DNA of 64,000 bases, taken from NCBI RefSeq assembly GCF_039523035.1, contig NZ_BAAAEN010000014.1, forward strand, positions 1-64,000. The letters are read 5' to 3'. Numbering within the stretch: the first letter of the stretch is position 1; each line of letters starts with the position of its first letter. Below, piece after piece: positions 1 through 7,829 of this stretch. The position numbers were made by a program, and so were the translations under genes. The notes under the pieces were generated by a model. The model was not told where the DNA came from, ran no database searches, and saw only the letters and a program-made list of their open reading frames with translations. Source of the stretch: Pigmentiphaga daeguensis (GTDB taxonomy: Bacteria > Pseudomonadota > Gammaproteobacteria > Burkholderiales > Burkholderiaceae_B).

Positions 1-309
1 TGCAGAGCAAGACGCCTATGCAGGCTATGAGTGGGTGGTATGATTCACACCCTCATTTGTTCCATCGGCGGCCTTATGATCGTCCGGGACTCGACAAGTA
101 GATTCTCGGGCATCGTTGGACTCCACTGCGGGGAGATGTACCCCCACGGTTGAACACGAGTACCCCCAACGCTACCCCCGAATTTTCTGGACCTCGATGA
201 ACAATAGGAACGCTCAGTAGACCGTATTGTTTACGCAACCCATTGATTTCAAATGGGCCAACCTGTCCACCAAGCGCTACTGAACGCCACCGAGATCCAG
301 CAAAAATCG
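1..309. other. Non-coding left edge, possible integration boundary
   Basis: I find no convincing gene in this stretch before the 3' end of ychF. A short open frame reading in from the left edge (2-43, plus strand, ending YEWVV then stop) could be the tail of an unknown gene, but it is too short to identify. On the minus strand a frame from about 107 begins MPENLL, which weakly recalls the N-terminus of some tyrosine integrases, and stops after 23 codons. With the TACCCCC motifs listed separately, this looks like the junction of an integrated element lying to the left of the window. That is inference. Confidence 0.3.
139..180. repeat. Three TACCCCC motifs
   Basis: TACCCCCA occurs at 139-146 and 161-168, and TACCCCCG at 173-180, all in the same orientation within 42 bases. 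Read on the minus strand they are TGGGGGTA-type motifs. Clustered motifs of this kind occur upstream of some tyrosine-recombinase genes, where they may be arm-type integrase sites. No integrase gene is visible in the window, so the assignment is tentative. Confidence 0.35.
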
Positions 310-1401
310 TCAGACGTTGAACAAGAAGTTCATCACATCGCCATCCTTGACGATGTACTCCTTCCCTTCCGCCCGCATCTTCCCGGCTTCCTTCGCGCCC
401 GCCTCGCCCTTGTACTGGATGAAGTCGTCGAACGCGATGGTTTGCGCGCGGATGAAGCCGCGTTCGAAGTCGGTGTGGATCACGCCCGCGGCCTGCGGCG
501 CGGTGGCGCCGATGGGCACAGTCCAGGCGCGCACTTCCTTGACGCCCGCGGTGAAGTAGGTCTGCAGGCCCAGCAGCTTGAAGCCGGCGCGGATCAGGCG
601 GTTCAGGCCGGGTTCTTCCATGCCCATGTCGGCCAGGAACACCGCGCGGTCCTCGTCCTCCATCTCGCCCAGTTCGGCTTCGATGGCGGCGCAGATGGCC
701 ACGGTGGGCGCATTCTGCTTGTTGGCGTAGTCGACCAGCTTGTCCAGCAGGGGGTTGTCGGTGAAGCCGTCTTCCTTGACGTTGCCCACGTACATGGCAG
801 GCTTGGCGGTGATGAAGCACAGCGGCTTGATCAGGGCCTTCTCGTCGGTGGACAGGTCCAGCGCGCGGATGGGCTTGGCCTCGTTCAACTGGGCCACGCA
901 CTTCTCCAGCACGGCCACCAGCTTGGCGGCGTCCTTGTCGCCGGCACGGGCGGTCTTGGTGTGGCGTTGCACGGCCTTTTCGGCGGTCTGCAGGTCGGCC
1001 AGCGCCAGTTCGGTCTCGATGACCTCGATGTCGGCAATGGGATCGACCTTGCCCGAGACGTGGACCACGTTGGGATCCTCGAAGCAGCGCACGACGTTGA
1101 CGATGGCGTCGGTTTCGCGGATGTGGGCCAGGAACTGGTTGCCCAGGCCCTCGCCGGTGCTGGCGCCGGCGACGAGGCCCGCGATGTCGACGAATTCGAC
1201 GGTGGCGGGCACGACGCGCTCGGGCTTGACGATGGCGGCCAGGGCGTCGAGCCGCGGGTCGGGAACCTCGACCACGCCGACGTTGGGTTCGATCGTGCAG
1301 AAGGGGTAGTTTTCCGCGGCGATGCCGGCTTTGGTCAAGGCGTTGAAAAGTGTGGACTTGCCGACGTTGGGCAGGCCCACGATGCCGCACTGGAGGGCCA
1401 T
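310..1401 (-). CDS. ychF: Redox-regulated ribosome-binding ATPase YchF
   Basis: This 363-residue protein is a full-length YchF/OLA1-family P-loop NTPase. This Obg-related family hydrolyses ATP in preference to GTP and binds ribosomes. The start MALQCGIVGLPNVGKST carries the Walker A motif near residues 8-17. FVDIAGLVAGAS near residues 70-80 is the switch II/Walker B region, with the hydrophobic substitution typical of the family. The C-terminal TGS-like domain ends DGDVMNFLFNV. The ATG at 1401 lacks a strong Shine-Dalgarno. In related genera ychF follows pth directly. Here about 3.7 kb of accessory genes separate the two, so it may need its own promoter in the 92 bases upstream. Confidence 0.97.
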   Translation of the reverse strand: MALQCGIVGLPNVGKSTLFNALTKAGIAAENYPFCTIEPNVGVVEVPDPRLDALAAIVKPERVVPATVEFVDIAGLVAGASTGEGLGNQFLAHIRETDAIVNVVRCFEDPNVVHVSGKVDPIADIEVIETELALADLQTAEKAVQRHTKTARAGDKDAAKLVAVLEKCVAQLNEAKPIRALDLSTDEKALIKPLCFITAKPAMYVGNVKEDGFTDNPLLDKLVDYANKQNAPTVAICAAIEAELGEMEDEDRAVFLADMGMEEPGLNRLIRAGFKLLGLQTYFTAGVKEVRAWTVPIGATAPQAAGVIHTDFERGFIRAQTIAFDDFIQYKGEAGAKEAGKMRAEGKEYIVKDGDVMNFLFNV

Positions 1402-1493
1402 GGGGGAAACCTATGTTGTCATGGAAAGGAGCTGGGGGCATTGTACCGCCCCCACCCCAGTTGCAGCCCGGCCGCCCCTGCCTCCTGGCGCAC

Positions 1494-2483
1494 TTACTCC
1501 GCCTTGATGTCGGCCTTCTGGATGATCCCCTTCCAGACGGCGGCCTCGCGCTGGATCTGGGCGCCGAACTCGGCCGGGGTGTTGCCCACCGCGGTCAGGC
1601 CCAGTTTCTCGAATTGCTGGGCGATCTCGGGCTTGGCCACGGCGGCCTTCACGGCATCGGCCAGCTTGCGGACGATGGCGGGGTCGGGGCCCACCGGGGC
1701 GGCCAATCCCCACCAGTTGCCGGCCACGAGGTCGGGCAGGCCCTGCTCGGCGGTGGTCTGGACCTGGGGCAGCGCGGGCAGCCGCTGCGGCGCCGCCACG
1801 GCCAGGGGCTTGAGCTTGCCGCTGGCAATATGGCCCGCCACGGTGCTGATGCCGGCCGAGGCGAAGAAGATCTGGACGTCGCCCGCCAGCAGCGCCTGGA
1901 CCGCGGGCGGCGAGCCGCGATAAGGCACGTGCACCAGCTCTATGCCGGCGGACTGCGCGTACAGCGCGCCGATCAGGTGAGGCGCCGTGCCGCTGCCCGG
2001 CGTGCCGTAGTTGAGCTTGCCGGGGTTCTTCTTGGCGTAGGCGGTCAGTTCGGCCAGGTTGTTCGCCGGCAGGCTGGCATTGACCACGATCACCGCCGGG
2101 GCGTTATTGATGACCGTGACCGGCACGAGGTCCTTGGCCGGGTCGTACCGCAGCTTGGCCAGGTACTGGTTGGTGACGAAGTTGTTGGTGGCGCCCAGCA
2201 GCAGCGTATAGCCGTCGGGCGCGGACCGCACCACGTCCTCGGCGCCGATGTTGCCCGACGCCCCGCTCTTGTTGTCGATGTAGAAATTCGCGCCTAGGCG
2301 GGCCTCGAGTTCCTGCTGGACGATGCGGAAGGTCACGTCGCCGGCGTTGCCTGGCGCGTAGGGCACGACCACGCGTATGGGCCGCGACGGCCAGTTGTCG
2401 GCGGCGTGCGTGGCGGTGCCGAAGGCGCACAGCGCCAGGGCCGCCGCAAGCGCGCGGCGGGGCATGTCGGAAAGGCTGCTCAT
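1494..2483 (-). CDS. Bug-family periplasmic solute-binding protein (TctC type)
   Basis: This 329-residue receptor has a signal peptide (MSSLSDMPRRALAAALALC, cleavage after THA) followed by WPSRPIRVVVPYAPG, the usual Bug N-terminal strand and ligand-binding loop. Further family marks are the DNKSGASGNIGAE loop, PDGYTLLLG, and VPYRGSPPAVQALLAGDVQ. Bug proteins bind carboxylates or other small metabolites in the periplasm. The ATG at 2483 is preferred over longer frames because GGAGGA lies just upstream and it forms an ATGA overlap with the hydrolase gene, implying translational coupling. The ligand is unknown. Linkage to an arylformamidase-like hydrolase suggests an acylated or amide-containing substrate. 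Confidence 0.93.
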   Translation of the reverse strand: MSSLSDMPRRALAAALALCAFGTATHAADNWPSRPIRVVVPYAPGNAGDVTFRIVQQELEARLGANFYIDNKSGASGNIGAEDVVRSAPDGYTLLLGATNNFVTNQYLAKLRYDPAKDLVPVTVINNAPAVIVVNASLPANNLAELTAYAKKNPGKLNYGTPGSGTAPHLIGALYAQSAGIELVHVPYRGSPPAVQALLAGDVQIFFASAGISTVAGHIASGKLKPLAVAAPQRLPALPQVQTTAEQGLPDLVAGNWWGLAAPVGPDPAIVRKLADAVKAAVAKPEIAQQFEKLGLTAVGNTPAEFGAQIQREAAVWKGIIQKADIKAE

Positions 2484-3373
2484 GTCGGGGTCCTCCGTTG
2501 GTCGGGGCGGGCGCCGCTCCCCTCGATCAGCTGCATGACGGCGCGATACAGGGTGCTCGACCGGTCGCACAGATCGAGGATCACATCGAAGTGATGCCGG
2601 CCTTCGAAGACATGCTCGGAGACCAGCAGGCCGCGTTCGCGCCAGTAGCGGGCAACGTCCCCGCTCTGCCTGCGGAACTCGTCGGTATCGCCGCGGGCCA
2701 CCGCCACCACGACCGGCGTGCGGCCGCTGGGCTCGTTGGTCAGCAGCGAGAACTCCCGCACCTGCTCCGGCGTCAGATGCAGGCGCTGGTTGCGGTAGGA
2801 CAGGCGCACGGGTTCGAGATGGCCCAGTCCGCTGACCAGCACCGCGCCCGCGAAGTCGTTGCCCGGCAGGCCGGCCGCTTTCCAGTCATGGGTCAGGCAC
2901 TGGGTGACGAGGTGGCTGCCCGACGAATGCCCGATCAGCACGATGCGCGAAGGGTCGCCGCCATGCCGGGCGATGTTGCGCACGATCCAGCCGATGCCTT
3001 CGCGCACGGCCGCGACCATCTCGGAGAAGGAAACCTGCGAGGCCCGGGGAAAGCCCAGCGCCACGTACATGCAGCCATCCCGGACGAAGGCGGGCGCGGC
3101 GAAGGCGCTTTCTTCCTTGTTCTGCCCCAGCCACGCGCCGCCGTGCACATAGACGACGACGGGGTGGGGACCAGCGCCGGCCGGCGCATAGATGTCCAGC
3201 CGGGCATCCTCGTGGGCGCCCCAGCGCAGGTCATGTCCGGTGCGGAAGGGAACGGCCTCCAGGCTCAGGCGCGCGCCCTCGTCCAGGGTCTGGCGGAAGG
3301 TGGGACAGTAGCGCTGGTTGTCGTACTGGTAGTCCAGCGCCTCCTGGTCGTAGTCTCCAAAGACTGCTTTCAT
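2480..3373 (-). CDS. Alpha/beta hydrolase, arylformamidase/BD-FAE-like
   Basis: This 297-residue cytoplasmic alpha/beta hydrolase has the oxyanion-hole motif HGGAW near residue 75. Its nucleophile elbow is GHSSGS near residue 150. An acidic segment (ARGDTDEF) and a late histidine in FEGRHHFDV complete a likely Ser-Asp-His triad. The overall pattern resembles kynurenine formamidase (KynB-like) and other small-ester or amide hydrolases. It shows no signal peptide. Its stop codon overlaps the start of the downstream Bug gene (ATGA), so receptor and enzyme are made together. The substrate cannot be named; no kynurenine-pathway gene is nearby, so a true KynB role is doubtful. Confidence 0.85.
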   Translation of the reverse strand: MKAVFGDYDQEALDYQYDNQRYCPTFRQTLDEGARLSLEAVPFRTGHDLRWGAHEDARLDIYAPAGAGPHPVVVYVHGGAWLGQNKEESAFAAPAFVRDGCMYVALGFPRASQVSFSEMVAAVREGIGWIVRNIARHGGDPSRIVLIGHSSGSHLVTQCLTHDWKAAGLPGNDFAGAVLVSGLGHLEPVRLSYRNQRLHLTPEQVREFSLLTNEPSGRTPVVVAVARGDTDEFRRQSGDVARYWRERGLLVSEHVFEGRHHFDVILDLCDRSSTLYRAVMQLIEGSGARPDQRRTPT

Positions 3374-3496
3374 TCATGCATTCCGATACGGGATCTGCCC
3401 AAGGTAGCAAAGGGCATTCTTTTTCGGAATTGAATTGTTCCTATAGATTGATATCAGGAATTCATGAATGTGGCGTGTCCTGCCCGGCGGCCCGGC

Positions 3497-4294
3497 TCAG
3501 ATGGAAGGCGAGGCGCAGCCGTCCATGGGAATGACGGCGCCGGTGACGTAGCTCGCCAGGTCGGACGCCAGGAACAGCGCGACGTTGGCGATTTCCTCGG
3601 GCTGCGCGAGCCGGCCCAGGGGAATGCCCGCGACCTGCTCGGCCAGCACCTCGTCGCGCGGCCGGCCGCTGGCCTGCGCCGCCACGGCCAGCCCTTCCTC
3701 GACACGATGGGTCTGGGTCATGCCGGGATTGATCGCGTTCACGCGCACGCCGCGGCCTGCGTAGGCCTGCGCATAGCCCACCGTGGCGAGCATGAGCGCC
3801 GCGTTGGCGGCTCCGCCGCCGATGTGGAAGATGCCGGGAGATTTGCCGCCCTGGCCGACGATGTTGACGATGCTGCCCCGCCCCCTGCCCGCCATCAGCT
3901 TGGCCACGGGATCCTGGATGTGCATGTAGCTGAAGTACTTGGCGTCCATGGTCTGCCGGAACGCCTCGGGTCCCAGTTGCTCGGGCGCGTACCGGCGCGC
4001 CGCGCCCGCGGAATTCACCAGCACCGCGATGGGACCGCACTCGCGCTCGGCCCAGTCCACCGCCGCCTGCGCCGCCGCCGGATCCGACAGGTCAGCGGCA
4101 TGGACCCGCATCTCCAGGCCCTCGGCCTGCAAGGCTCGCCGCGCGGCGTCCAGGTTCTCCTGGCTGCGCGACACGCCCGCCACCGCCGCTCCCGCCCGGG
4201 CGAAGGCGCGCGCGCAGGCCAGGCCTATGCCCTTGCTGGCGCCGGTGATCAAGACGACGGAGCCGTCGAACGACAGCGTGGGAGCTTGCTTCAT
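3497..4294 (-). CDS. Atypical SDR-family oxidoreductase
   Basis: This 265-residue Rossmann-fold protein has a clear cofactor motif (VLITGASKGIG) near residues 13-23, NSAG near residue 90, and a C-terminal segment INPGMTQT followed by the GAVIPMDGC family end. The normal catalytic YxxxK is absent. The aligned region reads FHIGGGAANAAL, so Tyr is replaced by His and Lys by Gly. It is therefore a non-classical SDR whose catalysis may differ. The ATG at 4294 is chosen because upstream in-frame starts overlap the preceding membrane-protease gene. It is probably co-transcribed with the hydrolase and Bug genes, with a 123-base gap to the hydrolase start. Confidence 0.85.
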   Translation of the reverse strand: MKQAPTLSFDGSVVLITGASKGIGLACARAFARAGAAVAGVSRSQENLDAARRALQAEGLEMRVHAADLSDPAAAQAAVDWAERECGPIAVLVNSAGAARRYAPEQLGPEAFRQTMDAKYFSYMHIQDPVAKLMAGRGRGSIVNIVGQGGKSPGIFHIGGGAANAALMLATVGYAQAYAGRGVRVNAINPGMTQTHRVEEGLAVAAQASGRPRDEVLAEQVAGIPLGRLAQPEEIANVALFLASDLASYVTGAVIPMDGCASPSI

Positions 4295-4337
4295 GGCCTG
4301 TCCTGTTGCGGGTTCGTGATCGTTGAAGAAAGGGTCA

Positions 4338-5138
4338 TTATCCATCCAGCAGCCCGGGCGCATAGTTTTGCAGGGCCCACAGCAAGGCCATGGGCCCGGC
4401 GTTGAAGCAGGCATGCAGCGCGATGGACGCGCCTATGCCGAAGCGCACGCGCATCCAGCCCAGCACGAGGCCGCAGGCCCACTGCGGCAGGACCAGCAGC
4501 GGCAGCAGCAGCCAACCTCCCGCGCCCAGCCGGAAGTTGGCCAGGTGCAGGAAGGCGAAGGCCAGCGTGGCCAGATGAAAGACGATCGGAAAGGCCCGGA
4601 CATGGCGGCGCAGCCATTTCCAGGGCCAGCGGTGGTCGCGCCAGGCCAGCACGGCGGCGATCGCGCCGCAGGCCAACGCCACGCTGGCACCCGCGGCCAG
4701 GCTGGGGCGCATCAGCATGGCGCTGACCAGCACGGGCAGCAGCCATAGTGCCGGCGCGGGCCGCCTCAGCCCGTAGCGGAAGACCATTTCCTCGATCACC
4801 GGCGCCCAGACGACGACGTGGAACCAGGACAGATGCAGCGCATCCAGCCTGCGCTCGGCACCCGAGGCCGTCGCGACCGATGCCGCCAGGGGCCCCAGCA
4901 CCAGCAGGTTGACGCCCCACAGCACCAGCACCCAGTGGAGCAGATGCGGACCGGTCAGGCCGCCCAGCCATTCCTGGGATCCGTAGTGCGACTCGGCGCC
5001 ACGCCCCCCGCGCGGCATGCGCGGCCCCAGCCGCGGCCGCCTGACGAAGGCCAGGAAATCCGCGAACTCCTCGCGAAAGGCCGGCCGGCCCCGCACCGGC
5101 GCGGCAGCCGCCGCGCAAGGCAGGCGGACCTCAGGCAT
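4338..5138 (-). CDS. CPBP-family intramembrane glutamic endopeptidase
   Basis: This 266-residue multi-pass membrane protein carries the three CPBP/Abi motifs in order: EEMVFR (EExxxR) near residue 115, FAFLH (FxxxH) near residue 197, and HACFN (HxxxN) near residue 246. About six hydrophobic helices surround them. Members are CAAX-prenyl-protease-like glutamic proteases, and bacterial ones have roles in bacteriocin immunity or signalling. The N-terminal 40 residues are basic and Pro/Arg-rich, probably cytoplasmic. The start overlaps the 3' end of pth by 8 bases, so it is likely translated from the pth transcript. The target is unknown. Confidence 0.88.
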   Translation of the reverse strand: MPEVRLPCAAAAAPVRGRPAFREEFADFLAFVRRPRLGPRMPRGGRGAESHYGSQEWLGGLTGPHLLHWVLVLWGVNLLVLGPLAASVATASGAERRLDALHLSWFHVVVWAPVIEEMVFRYGLRRPAPALWLLPVLVSAMLMRPSLAAGASVALACGAIAAVLAWRDHRWPWKWLRRHVRAFPIVFHLATLAFAFLHLANFRLGAGGWLLLPLLVLPQWACGLVLGWMRVRFGIGASIALHACFNAGPMALLWALQNYAPGLLDG

Positions 5139-5724
5139 TGCCGCTGTGCAACTGTTGTATGGCCTGCTCGAACTCGCCCTTGAGCACGGCGGGAATGATG
5201 GCGCGCGACCGGTCCAGGGTCTCGTCTATGCGAGACTGTTCCTCTTTGCGCGGCGGATGCAGCACGAAGTCCACCACCTGCTGCGCCAGCCCCAGCGAGC
5301 GCGGGTGCCCGATGCCCAGCCGCAGCCGCCAGAATGCCTGCGATCCCAGCGCCGCCTGGATGTCCTTCAGGCCGTTGTGCCCCGCATGGCTGCCGCCCTG
5401 CTTGAGCTTGGCCTGCCCCGGCAGCAGGTCGAGTTCGTCGTGCGCCACCAGGATCTGCTCGGGCGCCAGCTTGTAGAAACGCGCCAGCGCGCCCACCGCC
5501 TGTCCGGAACGGTTCATGTAGGTCATGGGCTTGACCAGCAGGATGGCCGCCCCTTCGAAGCGGGCCTTGGCCACGTGGCCGAAGAAGGGCTTCTCGTTCG
5601 TGAACGATACGCGCAGGTCGTCGGCAATCTGGTCCAGCAGCCAGAAGCCCGCATTGTGCCGGGTGCGTTCGTAATCGGGACCGGGATTGCCCAGCCCGGC
5701 GATGAGGCGTATGGGTTCGGACAT
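5131..5724 (-). CDS. pth: Peptidyl-tRNA hydrolase
   Basis: Pth cleaves the ester bond of peptidyl-tRNAs that drop off the ribosome. The 197-residue product has the standard layout: IRLIAGLGNPGPDYERTRHN at the N-terminus with the catalytic His, KPMTYMNRSG near residue 65, HDELDL near residue 95, and GGSHAGHNGLKDI near residue 110. I start at the ATG 5724 (MSEPIR) by family length; an ATG six codons upstream (5742) is possible, and neither has a strong Shine-Dalgarno. The usual upstream neighbour rplY is 3.4 kb away because a three-gene cassette intervenes. Confidence 0.97.
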   Translation of the reverse strand: MSEPIRLIAGLGNPGPDYERTRHNAGFWLLDQIADDLRVSFTNEKPFFGHVAKARFEGAAILLVKPMTYMNRSGQAVGALARFYKLAPEQILVAHDELDLLPGQAKLKQGGSHAGHNGLKDIQAALGSQAFWRLRLGIGHPRSLGLAQQVVDFVLHPPRKEEQSRIDETLDRSRAIIPAVLKGEFEQAIQQLHSGNA

Positions 5725-5806
5725 GAAGGGATCGATGCGCAAGAAAAACGATGGACGGCCGCCGGGTGCGGCGACGCGGCGGCCGGGGCTCGAAAGGCCT
5801 GTTATC

Positions 5807-6763
5807 TTAGCCCGATCCCTGTCGGCGGGTGCCCGGATCCCCGTCCCGCCGGACGAATTCGCAGAAGCGCATCGCGGCCGCGCTGGCCCCGCCGTGGTGC
5901 ACCGCCAGCACGACGGGATAGGTCACGGCTTCCCCCTGCCCCGACACCACCTCCACGTACACCACGCCGTCCATCGCGATGCGGCGGGTCGAGTCGGGAA
6001 TGAGGGCCACGCCCACGCCCAGGCGCACCAGACCCAGCGTGGCCAGCAGGTGCGTTTCGGACTGGTGCACGTGCACGTGGGCCCCGGTCTGCTGCAGGGC
6101 GACGCTCACGGCCGCGTGATAGCCCGGGCTGGCCGCGTGCGGATAATGCGTGACGAGCTGTTCCCCCGCCAGGTCGGGAAGACTGACGCGGCCAAGGCCG
6201 GCAAAACGATGGGCCCGGTGCACCGCGAGGCAGAACCGCTCGCGGCCGAAGGGAAACGTCCGCAGCTGGGGATGGCTCGCACCTCCCGGCACGCAGACGC
6301 CCACGTCGATGCTGCCGCCTTCGACCGCGGAGATCACGTCCTGGCTGGACCCCGTGGTCAAGGACACGCGTATGCCGGCCTCCACCGCGCAGAATCGCTC
6401 CAGCCATTCCGGCAGCAGGTTGAGCATCGCGCTGTCTATGCTCTTGATCCGGAGGATCTCGCGCGCGCCCTCGGTGGCCGCCCTGGCCGCCGCGACGGAC
6501 ATTTCGGCCTGCCGCAACAGGTAGCGGGCTTCGCGCAGGAAGACCACGCCCGCCGGCGTGAGCGAGACCGACGAACGCGTACGCTGGAAGAGCGGCGTCC
6601 CCACGGTCTCCTCCAGCCGCCGGATGGCCGTGCTCAGGGGCGGCTGGGTCATGCAGAGACGGATGGCGGCACGCCGGAAATTGAGCTCCTCGGCCACCAC
6701 GATGAATTGCCTGAGCTGCCTGAGATCCGCGAGACCCGGTGGATGTCGTTCCGGCGTGTTCAT
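5807..6763 (-). CDS. LysR-family transcriptional regulator
   Basis: This 318-residue LTTR has an N-terminal winged HTH (LRQLRQFIVVAEELNFRRAA, then MTQPPLSTAIRRLEE, residues about 13-55). A periplasmic-binding-protein-like effector domain follows, with the GGSIDVGVCVPGG and GLVRLGVGVALIPDS stretches typical of the fold. It is the last gene of a same-strand set (dioxygenase, Bug, LysR) and starts 29 bases after the Bug gene ends, so it is probably in the operon it controls rather than divergent from it. The ATG at 6763 matches family length; longer in-frame extension runs into the Bug gene. The effector is unknown. Confidence 0.9.
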   Translation of the reverse strand: MNTPERHPPGLADLRQLRQFIVVAEELNFRRAAIRLCMTQPPLSTAIRRLEETVGTPLFQRTRSSVSLTPAGVVFLREARYLLRQAEMSVAAARAATEGAREILRIKSIDSAMLNLLPEWLERFCAVEAGIRVSLTTGSSQDVISAVEGGSIDVGVCVPGGASHPQLRTFPFGRERFCLAVHRAHRFAGLGRVSLPDLAGEQLVTHYPHAASPGYHAAVSVALQQTGAHVHVHQSETHLLATLGLVRLGVGVALIPDSTRRIAMDGVVYVEVVSGQGEAVTYPVVLAVHHGGASAAAMRFCEFVRRDGDPGTRRQGSG

Positions 6764-6792
6764 CGAGGGCGGAGATGCGGCTGCATGGCGGC

Positions 6793-7800
6793 TCAATTCA
6801 AGGTGATGCGGGTCTTGTCCAGGATTTCCGTCCAGTACTTGAGGTCTTCGGCCATCATGGCCTCGAACTGCGTGGGCGAGACATCGCGCGTCTGGATGGC
6901 CCGCTTGGCCAGAGCTTGGCGGAACTCGTCGTTGCGCGCAACCCGCGCCCATGCCGCGCGGAGCTTTTCCTTGACCGGAGCGCTCACGCCGGAAGGCGCG
7001 AAGACGGCAAGCCAGCCGTCGTTGGCCATGCCCTCGATGCCCAGTTCCTTGAAGGTCGGCACGGACGGAAACGCCGCCGGCCGTTCCGAGCCGGTGGACG
7101 CCAGCGCGCGGATGCGCCCGCTGTGGATGAGGTCTTCGGCGCCCGCCACGGTTTGCAGGGTGAGCTGCACGTCGCCCGCGAGCAAGGCCATGATGGCGGG
7201 GTTCTGGCCCTGGTATGGCGCATGCACCATGTTCAGGCCCTGCTGCAGGCGGAACTGCTCGGCCAGCACGTGCGAAGGCGCTCCCACGCCGCCGGATGCG
7301 TATGTGAAGGCGCCGGGCTTGGCTTTGATGCGTTCGACCAACTCGCGCACATTGGCCACGTCCACGTGCTGCGGCGCGACCATGAGGACGAAGCCCTGGT
7401 CGCCCAGGTAGCCGATGGGCGCGAAGCTGCGCAGCGGATCGTATTCCACGTCGGGCCGCAGCCTGCTGTTGAGCAGGATGCCGAACGAGCCCAGCGCGAG
7501 GGTGTAGCCGTCGGGCTTGGACTTGGCCAGCCGCACCATGCCGATCGTACTGCCGGCGCCCGGCACGTTCCTCACCACCACGGGCTGGCCGAGCTCCTTG
7601 GCGAGATAGGTGGCGGCCAGGCGTCCCGCCACGTCCAGCAATCCTCCCGGCGCATACGGGACGATGAGTTCGAGATTGCGGCTGGGATACTCCTCCGCCG
7701 CTCCCGCCGGCATCGCGCCGAACAGGGCGGCCGCGAGCACCAGTGCGCGGGCGGCGAGTGCACAGGCACGCCCCATGCCGTTCCTGACGATGTTCTTCAT
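6793..7800 (-). CDS. Bug-family periplasmic solute-binding protein
   Basis: The 335-residue product begins with a basic n-region and long hydrophobic core (MKNIVRNGMGRACALAARAL) ending AGA, then YPSRNLELIVPYAPGG. Other Bug signatures are VVRNVPGAGSTIG, PDGYTLALGSFG, and PYQGQNPAIMALLAGDVQ. The ATG at 7800 is preceded by a purine-rich GGAAGGGAG at suitable spacing. It lies 29 bases downstream of the TauD-like dioxygenase gene, so the pair probably captures and oxidises the same compound, perhaps a sulfonate, taurine-like or carboxylate substrate. The ligand guess is inference. Confidence 0.92.
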   Translation of the reverse strand: MKNIVRNGMGRACALAARALVLAAALFGAMPAGAAEEYPSRNLELIVPYAPGGLLDVAGRLAATYLAKELGQPVVVRNVPGAGSTIGMVRLAKSKPDGYTLALGSFGILLNSRLRPDVEYDPLRSFAPIGYLGDQGFVLMVAPQHVDVANVRELVERIKAKPGAFTYASGGVGAPSHVLAEQFRLQQGLNMVHAPYQGQNPAIMALLAGDVQLTLQTVAGAEDLIHSGRIRALASTGSERPAAFPSVPTFKELGIEGMANDGWLAVFAPSGVSAPVKEKLRAAWARVARNDEFRQALAKRAIQTRDVSPTQFEAMMAEDLKYWTEILDKTRITLN

Positions 7801-7829
7801 GTTGGTCGCGCTCCCTTCCACGTATGCAT

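Noticed and set aside
2480..3373. Kynurenine formamidase kynB
   Set aside because: Motifs are shared with many small hydrolases and no kynU or kynA is nearby, so the specific name is not supported.
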